64,000 nt of DNA from Rotaria sordida (lineage: Eukaryota > Rotifera > Eurotatoria > Philodinida > Philodinidae). Of this stretch, positions 12,418-24,600 are shown piece by piece. The number at the start of each line of letters is the position of its first letter. Position 1 is the stretch's first letter. The stretch lies in the NCBI GenBank assembly GCA_905250125.1, contig CAJNOL010001108.1, positions 1-64,000 of the forward strand. Reading direction: 5' to 3'. A model generated the notes under the pieces. That model did not search any database and was not told the DNA's origin. It saw only the letters and a list, made by a program, of their open reading frames with translations. A program made the position numbers and the translations under genes.

Positions 12418-14670
12418 ATGACACATACAACGATTGAAGTTCATTTCAAACAAACTGGTGAAAGTATTAATGTACCAGTGTCTCCACGATCCACAATCGA
12501 AGATATTATTAAATATGTGTGTGAAAAGAGTGTACTTACAAAGCCAGGGTTTGTATTATCAATTAACTAGATTGATCATACTTGAGTCAAACTAACATTC
12601 TAACTACCAAACTAGCAAATTTAAAATACGGGGATGCTAATGAGTTGCATGGACCAAGATATTTCATTGGCCAATAGATCATCTCTGGTGGGCTCTAATT
12701 TTCCAGATAAATAATATTTCTGAATTTCGATCTGAAACTTTGCATCCATAAGGACTTCAACAAGACTAGGTTGCAAAGCAAATCTCAGAAGTTTTGGATA
12801 ATCTGTCTTTGAGATCGAAGATGGGTTATGCAAACTTTAATGCCGAAATTCTAAAATATTATTTTTCTGGAAAATTGACGTTCACCAGAAAAGACTTATT
12901 GAAAAATGAAATATCTTGGTCTACGCAATCTATCAACACTCTATATTTTAAATTTGTTAGTTTGGCAGCAAGTGTATTAATTTGACCCACATATGATCAA
13001 TTTAAGTAACTGACAATGCGAATCCTTTCATTGTTAGATCAAAAATTGATTACAATAATTATTATCTCGTTTTGTTGAACAATCAAGAAATGTTGGATAA
13101 TGATAAGACATTGAAAGAGACCAACATTCTTATAATAGAAAAACCCAAGCTTCAATTGTGCATGAAAACAGCGATACGTGAGCAAATAATGGCTCTTGCT
13201 CGACAAATATCAAGTACAGGTCAAGGTGGAAGAGTAGTCAAATTACCAATACCAGTTTATATGCCTCAATCAAGAGTAAAAACAGAAAATAATGAGAAAG
13301 TAAGTGGCAATAAGGTTTCATGGTTCCTTCATTGATTGTGTTCACTTGAGCAACCTTTCTATAAATATATCTATGTCTAAAGTGTAAAACAAACATGTTT
13401 TTTTTTTATGTGTTTAAAGTCGTCGCCCTCTAGTTTCCAAGCTGGTGCATCAAATAAATTAGCGCCTACTCGATATGCAATACAATCTAGCACAGAAAGA
13501 AAACCAGCACCGGCAGTACCTCCAAAGCCTTCTAACCTATTAAAGAACGATGCAATTAACAAATCATCACGAAATAACGCCCCATCAATTACTCAAACTG
13601 AAATATTTTCAAGTGCTCCTTCACTTAAGGATACTTCATGTCTCACAACTGAAAAGTTGAAATCTCCTGATACTTCAAAGTTAGTTTCAATAACTAAAAA
13701 TTTAAAATCGAACATATCTGATTCATGTCAGATGTCATCCCCACGTGTACAACCTACACAAGAAGAAGTATCTTTCCCTAAAGAAAGAACAGTATCGAAT
13801 GAGGATGATCGATATTCATCTCGACCAAAAAATTTAGCTGACACTTACCAAAGTGTAACATCTAAGATTCGTGAGGTTGGTGCGGCTGCTACTCGTGATC
13901 CTGTTATACGTCGAGATATTTCTACAACATTCAAAGAAATCAATATTGTCTTATGCGGCTCACCACGAGTTGGAAAAAGTACTCTGATCAACGCCATATG
14001 TCAACAGATGCTGGCTAAAACAACTCCTGGACTTGATTCCTGCACGCATGCTATATCACGTTATCATCTTAAAGGTAACATCGAAATTGATTCTAAGACA
14101 ATAAACTATCAATACAATTTTTGGGACACTCCAGGATTTGAGAATTGGACTCAAGAGGACATTCGCAGAAAATTAGAGGATATTTTAAAAAAACCCAATT
14201 CCGATATACTATGCATGATGTATTGTGCATCACCAGGTTCTTATACAAATCTTCTACAACTACGTTGGCTACTGAATGAGTGTATGAAAAAACAAATATT
14301 TTGTGCTCTTGTATGTACAAATAAACATGCTGGACAACAAGCACAACGAAATGGGGTCCTACAAGATTTTCAACGGTTACTGACAGATTACCATGTCAAA
14401 ACTGGAGAAAAAAATGGTATTTTCTACTTTGGAAATGTGGGACTGTGCACAGCAGTAAATAGTGAGAAATTTTTGGATGACGATACCGGCAGAACGTTTG
14501 ATGAATCCGGTATTGATGAGCTTATTTTTGGTATTATGGAATCACTCGACGATGAAAAAGTGGCTCAATGGTGTATGGTAGCGTTTGAGAACAAGTCATT
14601 TTGGAAAAATGTGTTTAGATTTCCGGCACAATTGAAAGCATTTTGGAACAGACTGGTCAACAGAACATGA
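12418..14670 (+). CDS. Ubiquitin-like domain + AIG1/dynamin-like GTPase
   Basis: Three exons join in frame: 12418-12548, 13038-13299, 13420-14670 (introns 489 and 120 bp, GT-AG), giving 547 residues. Residues 1 to about 80 form a ubiquitin-like fold (start MTHTTIEVHFKQTGESINVP; later YYLVLLNNQEMLDNDKTLKE). Residues 80-300 are Ser/Pro/Lys-rich and likely disordered. The G domain follows: P-loop GSPRVGKST (about 311-319), switch II DTPGF (about 367), and G4 CTNKHAG (about 430), where the usual Asp of NKxD is replaced. It resembles immunity-associated AIG1/septin-type GTPases of the TRAFAC class. The role is probably GTP-dependent assembly or signalling; partners are unknown. Exon 1 alone runs to an early stop, so splicing is required. 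The first intron carries a foldback insertion. The exon 1 start is supported by homology-like sequence beginning at the first Met. Confidence 0.75.
12571..13001. mobile_element. Foldback element in GTPase intron 1
   Basis: The arms (about 12571-12740 and 12830-13001) are imperfect inverted copies; the ends read attgatcata and tatgatcaat. Both arms keep an open frame coding for the same peptide in opposite orientation (KYY-SGKL--TR-DLL-NEIS). Confidence 0.6.
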
Positions 14671-15650
14671 ACAGAAAAAAGTCAGACAAATAGACATATC
14701 ATTGCGAAAAGTTTAAAAGAATAATGATTGTAAAAGCAGAAAAAAGAACTTTATCGTATATTTTTTCAACATGTTTTGTTTTTATTGATTTTATTCCTAC
14801 AAAGTAAAACTAAGCAATTCAATTAAACTCATTTAAAAAAATGCGTCTAATTGCTATTCACTCTCTCTTTAAGTTAGACTTCTTTATCGGCATTTATTAG
14901 CCAGGTCAAATGTGAAATAACAAAAAAAAAGGTCTATGGAATTTCTCAATTATAATGAAACATCCTCTAGAAACAAAGCTAGAGTAAGAACGAGATTCAT
15001 TTCATTGTCCCGATGCTATCTGAAGCTCATGAATCCAATGATATCAGATCTATACTTCTAATGCAAATGTATGACTTCCATTTGATTGGCGCTTGCTCAG
15101 AGATGGAATTGCAGGAGAGAAAGTCGATGTAAGTCAATAGCAGACTCGCACCCACACAAACATATCCCCATCTACGTCTCACAACTAAACCCCNNNNNNN
15201 NNNNNNNNNNNNNNNNNNNNNNNNNNNNNNNNNNNNNNNNNNNNNNNNNNNNNNNNNNNNNNNNNNNNNNNNNNNNNNNNNNNNNNNNNNNNNTATTTTA
15301 ACTTTTCTGACAATATATATCATGAATTTATAATAGTAAGAGTTTGTGAGTTTTATATTTTGACCTGTCATAGGATCATATTGACAAGTTTTATTTTTTA
15401 TATCATTCAAAACAAGTTATCTAAAGATCTCACGAAAAAAGAAAATGATTGTATAATATTTCATGTATTCTTACGTACATCAAATCATAATATCACTCAA
15501 ATTTTCGTTTTTTTTTTGTTTTTATAGAACTTTAGCTAGATTAAAAGAAATATTTGTTCTTGTTTTTTTCTAAGTTATTTCTTTATAAGTACAGAATAAC
15601 AACAACAACAGCAAAGACATACAAAAGAAGAAAAAAAAAGATACGATGAT
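14671..15650. other. Intergenic with assembly gap
   Basis: 100 N (15194-15293) mark a scaffold gap. The 45 bases before it (15148-15193) are a C/A-rich telomere-like block ending in AAACCCC. No gene is supported; the tail next to 15650 is the 3' flank of SNRNP200. Confidence 0.5.
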
Positions 15651-18600
15651 TTATTTCATGTCAGCGTCATTATTAACTCCTTTGTGGACATCAACTGAAA
15701 ATTTATATTCATGATCACAACCCATATAAGCATCGGACATAAAATAAAGTATATAATTATGTGTACCAGCTGATGGTGCAGTAAAATCTAGAACAACTTG
15801 AGCTTTTTGTTGTAATGTTAAACGTTTTATTGATATTAATGCATTTGTTTTTAATTCTCCAATAACTAACCACCAACCTTCTTCACGTTTTTGTGGAAAT
15901 AATGGTGATATAACTGGTCCTGATACTTCATCAGCACGTTCTAATGATACATTAACATTAACTGTACTACCAGATGTAATATCATCTTTATCAGGAACTT
16001 CGTATGATACTTCAATATTTGGATAACGATTACAAAATCGAGCAACATCAGCTAATTTTGATGTACTTAATTGAAGTAATTCAACACGTTCTTCATCTTG
16101 CATTTCCATTAAATCAAATACAGTTTCAATTTTCTTAAAAAAAAAATAAATTATAAGAAAAAAGCTATAACAGATAACAAAAAAAAATATACCTTCTCTG
16201 TACATCGTTGAATAATTTCTGATGTAAAATGTGGTAATTGTCTTAAATATGGATCTTTATTCCACATGCCTTGTGTAACCATTTGTGCTAATTCCATAGC
16301 AGCTAATGCTGGTAATAACCAACCATTTGAACTTAATACATCAACACATGCTTGTATAAGTCGAATAGCCTAAAAATAAAATATAAAAAAAATTTTAATT
16401 TTTTTTTTTTTTTTTGTGAAAATTTTACTTTTATTAAAATTTCATCAGTATCTTTTTGAAGTTCAGCTGATAATTGAATACGTGATAAATGTGCTTGAAG
16501 TAAAAGATTTGCTTTAACATGTGGATCATTAAATTTAACATTATTTAATTTATTTGGTAAACGTGTAGCAAGCTGAAGACAAAAACAAAAACAGAATAAC
16601 GATAAGATTTTATTTGTTGTTTTCGGAAAGAAAAAAAAAAATTATTATACCTGTTTTAAAATATTATCTTCATGATGTCGAATTGGAATACGTTCATATT
16701 CAGCTGCATTAGCAACAATATCAAGTAATGCTTTAATTTTTGTTTTTGATGTTAATGATTTACTGAATAATTCTATACGAAAAAAAAGAAAAATACAATA
16801 GAGATAAGAATAAATATTGATTGAAGATTAGGAAGCTATGGGTTGGGGTTCAATCTTTTAGTTTTTGTTGGACTCAGTTACACGTTTTTGTGGACCTGCT
16901 GCTTTCCAGATGAGAAATTCAGCAACAAGGTATAACTGCACGCCGAGTTTTTTTTCTGAGAGTAGCGAATAAATAGCGGAAACCTTGATCTTTCACTTGT
17001 TCAAAGGGTGTCAGGTATTGATGGAAACAATCTCGGGCTTGGACTCGACCGAGTCCGGGTCTAAAGGAAGTGGCGCTTTTTTCATAGGCTATACGCCCCC
17101 TCCCTCTGCAAGGTTTCTTTTCGTTTTAATATTTTTTGGTTGTGAGTAGTATGAAGATGTAAAATCACCCAACCGGACCTTGGACATTTTTAGTCTTAGA
17201 CAAAAAAATCAATATTTTAGAAAACGGTCATTTATATAGGAAAGTACTATTTAGAGGTTTCTGTAGTCGAAAGTTGGTTTTTATGTAAAATGAGTATGGT
17301 ATTCAGAATTACACTAGACAGCCTATTTTTCATTGTAAAATATTTTCCATGGAAATCTGACACCTACTCCCCCTCAACCTTTTATCCATGAGATTTTCCC
17401 CCCTGGTCAAATTTTCATGGAAAATATTTTACAATGAAAAATAGACTGTCTAGTGTAATTCTGAATATCATACTCATTTTATATAATAACCAACTTTCGA
17501 CTACAGAAACCTCTACATAGTACTTTCCCTATATAAATGACCATTCTCTAAAATATTGATTCTTTTTTGCTAAGACTAAAAATATCCAAGGTCTGGTTAG
17601 GTGATTTTGAATCTTCATACTGCCCACAACCAAAAAAAATTTGTGCGAAAAAAAAAATCTGCGGCAGGGAGTATAAGCGCTACTTCCTTTTAAATTTTGT
17701 TCGGATCCAGATCCATAAAAAACGTAGATCTGCAACTTCCTATGGAAGATAATACCTACCAATTGTTCGATAATTAATATAATAATAAGCAGCAATCATT
17801 CCAAGATTAAGTGGTGATGTATCCATTTCATTTTCAATTGTAATACACTAAATAAATAAATAAATAAAATTAGTTTTAATTTTTGTTTTATTTACAATTA
17901 TCTCTTACTTTTGATTGTTCAAGATCATTTAATGTATTTTCAACTAATTCTGATAAATGATCAGATAAATGTCGATGTGAAACACCTTGTAAATTATAAT
18001 AATTTGGATTTTGTGTCATACGTCTATAAATTAATGTCCATGTTAAATAATCAACAGCATCTTGTTTATTTTCAATTGTTTTTGTTACAATTTCAGCATT
18101 AAAATGATCATGTAAACAATGATCAAGATGTGATTCAATAGGTAATGGTTCATAAAGAAATTTTTTAAAAAAATCTTTTTTTGATGATAAACACATTAAT
18201 ACAACTTTAGCATCAGTTTCTTTTAATGGACGATTAGCACGACCAATCATTTGTAAAATATCACTTATAGGATAATCATCATATGTATGATCTTGTCCAT
18301 TATAATATTGTGTATCCATAATAATAACCAAATATGAAAATAAATTTAATGTCCATAACATACTACGTGATACAATACAAACTTGTAAAGCACCAGCTGT
18401 ATATAATTCTTCAATAATTGTACGATCTTTATGATTTAAACCTTCATGTAAATAAGCAACACCACGTAGAACAGTTTCTTTTAATGTTTGATCTTCAAGT
18501 TCCTTTGTAAATGGTTCAATTTCATTTGTTGATATATGTAAAAATCGATCTTGTTTTTGTTCAGCAGCAGCAAATGTTAATATATCAATTGCTGTCATAC

Positions 18601-21600
18601 GTGATAATTTACGTGATGGAACAAAAACAATAACTGGATGATTTGATGAATGACGATTTATTGCTTGATAAACAGGTTTTGCCATGGCAATTAAACGTGA
18701 TGCATTATGTGTCATATTAAAACCCTATATATATATATATTATTCATTTATTTTTGATAAATATTAAAACAATAAAAAAATAAAAAACTTACTTGAATAT
18801 GTAATTCAAGTTGAACTGGTCGAACACTTGGTCGAAAATTAAATGTTGCATTTGTACTACAACCAAGCCATTGTGCAATATCTTTTGCATTAAGTATAGA
18901 TGTAGCCATAGATACTATACGAATATTTCGTCCAATTTGTGAACTCATATAACGCATACGAGAACAAATAACTTCAAGAACAGGCTAGAATAAAAGAAAA
19001 TCAAGTTTCATATAGTATTGTGAAATACAATTTAAAAGGAAATAGAGATAAACATTTGAACTCTTCTCCTCACAGACTATAATAGATATTTATATACAAC
19101 CAAAAAAAACATAATGTTGATAGAATAAAACAATCTTCTTGTAATTAGCAATAGGAGTTACACCGTGTTTCACATCTGAAATTTTTCTTCTCACGAATTT
19201 TTCGTCTATTGAAAATTTTGTCCAAGTTTTATAGGATTTGTTGCTAATGCTTAGCAGTAATCGTAGGTGATGCTATATTTCTTTGACTTGCATTCTATAT
19301 CAAGAGCTAATAATTGTATGTGGCAAAGCCATGAGGCTTCAACAATTGTTTCTTCTTCCGTCAAAAGTTTTCAATCATCTTCGATAGTAAATAGTAATAT
19401 TAAAGCAGTGAAGCTAATTTTCGGAAGTATTAAAAGGCAATTATAAAATTTTGATCTACAGGATTGTGCATAATCTTTTGCTAGGGGAAGTAACGCTATA
19501 ATTTCAAGTTGAACATTTAATGAATTTTATACCAAATTAAAGCGCGTTGAAAACGGGATATATTAGTACCAAATAGTAAGAGTTATCAAAACCTTTCAGT
19601 GTTGAACTTACGAAGTTTTCCAAGATCTTATGCTTTTTTATGGCATAGAAAATTAAAATGCGAGCAATTCAAATATGGAGTAAAATATTTTCTTTTGATA
19701 TTTTTACATGGTTCGATAGTGTTCGTCGAGCTCTACAAAACTCTCTATATTAAAAGTTTTTTAAGTCATTTTTCTCGGATAAAAAGTGTTAAACATGCAA
19801 CATCTTAAAAATGTTTAAAAACTCGGTTTTTTTATATGGAAAAGAAATACTCGATAAAATTAGCTTTTTTCATTGATTTCACTGACAAAAACGCTTCGAA
19901 ATATGCTCGTTAGACGCAATTTTTCATGCTACATCGGATGAGTATATTTCGAAACGTTTTTGTCAGTAAAAATAATGGAGAAAATCTAATTTTATTGAGT
20001 ATTTCTTTTCTATATAAAAAACCGAGTTTTAAAACATTTTTTAAGGATGTTGCAAGTAATATTTAAAATTTTTTATGTCAGAAAAATGACTTAAAATACT
20101 TTTAATATAGAAAGTTTTGTAGAGTTTGGCAAGCTCTATCGGACCATGTAAAAATATTTTACTCCATATTCGAATTACTGGCACTTTAATTTTCTATGCC
20201 AAAAAAAAAGCATAAGATTTCGGAAAATTTTGCAAGTTCAACAGTGAAAGCTTTTGATAATTCTTACTATTTAGCACTAATATATCGTGTTTCCAAAGCG
20301 CTTTAATTTGTTATAAAATTCATTATGTATGCAACTTGAAATCATAGCGCTACTCCCCCTAGCAAAAGATTATGCACAATCCTGTACAAACGGAATATAT
20401 TTAGGTTAGTAGAATAAAACTTTCTCTATCTAATAATGTATGTATTATCAAGTTTTATTGCGTACAATCGAAAACTGAGTTTTTAAAGTAACTTACTCCA
20501 TCATCTGAACCAATAACATGTAAATCATCTACCATAAATAAATTAACATTTTGAACATTTTTTCTTTGTTTCCATCGACGTGATAATATATCCCATTTTT
20601 CTGGTGTTGAAATAATAATATGACCCTATAAGAAAATAAATAAATAAATAAATATGTTTTCTTTTTCCTATTAAATTTACTTTAGCAATTAATTTAAGAT
20701 CTGTAGCTGTTTCACCAGTAAGCATAACAACTTTTCGACCAATTGTTGCAAAACGTCGATCCCAATCTTGTCGTACTATTTCAGCTAATTCTTCTTTTGG
20801 TGTAACATAAACACATTTTGGTTCGGGATTTTCTTTTAATTTTTCATTTGAAAATAATCTTAATATGGCAAATTCAGCACAAATTGTTTTTCCAGAACCT
20901 GTTGATGCGCCAAGAAATACATTATCATCTGTATTATATAATGTATTAAAAACTATAAAATAAAAATAATTAAGAAAATAAAAAAATAATTTTCTTATTA
21001 CCTTGAGTTTGAATTCCATTAAAAAATTTAAAATTATATAAATCTTCATATTTTGAATTTCTTAATGCATTAACAGGTAATGGTTGTAAATCAAGAAGTT
21101 CTGTTGGTGCTGGATGTTTTTCTGGTAATATTAAATGACGAAATGAAACAGCAACTTGAGTTTCTGATGCTATCCATTTATCAGATATAACACGAATAAA
21201 ATATTGTGGTGGTAATGTTTCAAATACAGGAACAAAAAATTTTACATAATGTTCATCTTCACAATATTTTCTACAATAAAATTAAAAATCATATAGTTTT
21301 CTATATTTGATGTATTTCCGAGGAAGCAAATATCTACTTTTAGGATAAACAACTAATTCTATACATGATCCCTGACCCAGTGGCAGAAGAGATTTTGGTA
21401 GAGTTTCTCGAAAACCGTCACGATAATCTTGACCCTTCTAGAACCGCGCCACGGTAGCCGCGTCCCTTCTAGGACCATGCCGCGGTAGTTCCGTCTCTTC
21501 TAGGACCGCATCGCGGCAGATTTCTAGCCGCGATGGACAATCTCTTATACATAACTCGATATGTTCTAAGATTTGTAATATAAAAATTTCAACTTACTTT

Positions 21601-24600
21601 TTAAGAAGAAAATATTCATGATGAAGTAAAATTTCTGAATCAACATCTTCAACTAAAATCCAAAAAGGCTAAAACAAAAAAAAAATGTTTTAAATCTTTT
21701 TAGTTTTTTTTCTTTCAATAAACTTACTTCTGCCATTCCATGAATTTTATCATCCCATTGAAAATCTGGTGTTATAGTTAATTCAATTTTTAATGTTGAT
21801 CGTGTTATTGGTAAAACATGTACAGATAATTCTAATTTTGGTATATGATGAATATATTTATATATTGTTTTTCCAACTTTTGGTGCACGAACCAATTCAC
21901 CTAATCGAAGAATAAAAAAAATTTTATTAACTAATAAAATTTAATCTTTTATTCTTACCAATTTCATGTGCATCTAAATCATAAAATCTATCCCAAGATA
22001 AATTTTTCTTTTCAATTTTTCGAATAATTTCTTCTGGTATCTTTTTAAATTGTCTTAATGGACACATACTTTGCCACCTAGCAAACAACAAAAACAAACT
22101 TCAATAATTAAATAAAAAAACAAAAGATTTTTTTTTCTTACATTCGTTTATCAATCATTTTTGATAAACTTAAAGTTTTATCAACTAATTGTGCCCATCC
22201 ACGTTGTAAAACCATTTCATATATAGCTCTCATTAATCTACCAGCACTTTGTGTTATATAAACCATATCAGCCATTAAAGCAAATCCATCAAGTTTTAAT
22301 TGTGATATATATGCTTGTAAAAGAACATTAATTTTAGCACTTGGTTCATCAATACTTTCTTTAACTGGTATTGGAACACGTTCAAGTAATTTTTGTAATT
22401 CAATTTTTTCTTCTTCACGTACAGTTAGATGACGAAATTCTGATGATAATGAAAATATACGAAATAAATCAATTTCACTTAATGTTGGCTTTAATAATTG
22501 ATTATACATAGCAATTGTTTCATGTGTACAATAATAATGACTTGCTATACGACCATGTTCAGTTACTTGAAAATTACCTGTTTTACGATCATAACGTATT
22601 AAATGAGATTTATCTAATTGTATAGCAGCTGAATGTATTAAATCTAAACGTCGTTGAAGAAGATATTTATCAACAAGTAATGATTCATTTGATACACCAT
22701 ATAATTGTGGTTCTTTTATCATACGAACATATAAATATGTATAACTAAGCCATTCAGCTGCTTCACGAATATTTTGTACTGTACCAAGAACAATTTCAGC
22801 ATTAAGATTATCAACTAATTTTGAAATCATTTGACTTTCAATTGGAAGCTAAAATATAAAAGAAAAAAAACATTATTGTAATTAATGATGAAATTAAATG
22901 GCACCTATATAAAAACTATGAACACTGCAAAAAGAATAGAATTCGAAAAATATTATGCGAACACTCATAGTTACTGTGCTTTTTAATTATACAAGATGTT
23001 TTTCAATTAAACCTCATTATCGAAATTCTGGCTACGTCATTAGTCTTTAGACCATAACTTACTTGTTGATTCATTAATGATAAATAATATTGTAATTCAC
23101 TATGACTAGTAATTAAAATACCTTGACCACGAGTATCATATTGTGGACGACCAGCACGACCAAGCATCTATAAAAATTGTTATACTATTAAAAAAAATTT
23201 CAATGTAATAAAAAAAAAACTTACTTGCATAACATCGAGTGCACCTAATTCTGTCCAACGACCTTTTTCTGGATTATAAACTTGTGTACCTTTAATAATA
23301 ACTGTATGTGCTGGTAAATTAACACCCCAAGCAAGTGTAGCTGTTGATACAAGTATTTGTATATGTCGTTCAGCAAAAAGATCTTCAACTAATGTACGAT
23401 CAGCACGATTCATACCAGCATGATGTATAGCAAATGAATATGGAAATAAATCTTTTAATTCTAAATTTTTTGTTTGTTCAGCTTCAGTTCGAAGAATTTC
23501 TTGTGAAGCTGAACCGTCTTTAAGAAATGCACCAATTGTATCTTTTTCTAAACAAGCATCACGTATAGCTCTTGCTGTTTTTCCTGTTTCTTTTCTTGAA
23601 TGTACAAAAATTAATACCTAACAAAAAAAAAAATTATTTCAATTGAATAATCAATAGTAAAAGAAAAAAACTAATATTTATTCTTACTTGATTTTTTCCA
23701 GCATGTTCCATAACTTTATCATAAACAAGATCATTCATAATTTGAAAACGTTTAATAGCTTTTTTTTCTGTTATACCAATATATTGTTGTTCAAGTGGTA
23801 CAGGTCTATAACTATTATCAAAATGAAATAAACCTTCACGTTTAACATTAAGAAATGTAGCTATATCTTCATAATTAGGTAATGTTGCACTTAAACCAAC
23901 AAAACGTACAGCATCTTGTGTTGTTTCAATTGTACGTATTGTACGTGCAATAACAGCTTCAAGTACAGGACCACGATCATCATGTAATAAATGTACTTCA
24001 TCAAGTATAATTAAACGTACTAATTGTGTATAAGAACGTTCACCACCTTTACGTGTTATAATATCCCATTTTTCTGGTGTACAAACAATTAATTGTGTTT
24101 CATTAATTTGTTCACGTGATAATTGATGATCACCAGTTAATTCTGCAACTTTTAATCCAAATGGATTTAAACGTTTAGTAAAATTTCCAACAACTTCTTG
24201 TACAAGTGATCTCATTGGTGCAATATAAATCATTTTAAATTCATCAACATTTATTGTACCATCTGACATAACATGTTTACCAATTTCACGTAAAATACAA
24301 AGTAATGCAACATTTGTTTTACCAGCACCCTTAAAAAAAAAACAATGAAATATATTAAAGTTGTAGCGGTTTTTTTTTTGAAAAAGAATAATTTTTTTTG
24401 ACTTACTGTTGGTGCACATAATAAAATATTTTCATCAGATTCTAATGCTGCTTTAACCATACGTGTTTGAATACGATTTAATACTTTATAACCATCAAAT
24501 GCTGGTTGTGCATATTTAGGTAAATTTGAAATTGGATAAAGAACCTAGAATTTATTTGAAAAAAAGTTTTTGTAGAATATTAACATGAAGTTTTTTTCTT

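Noticed and set aside
12621..12985. The two opposite ORFs as exons of the GTPase gene
   Set aside because: They lie in an intron whose removal restores a ubiquitin-like fold, and they are arms of an inverted repeat.
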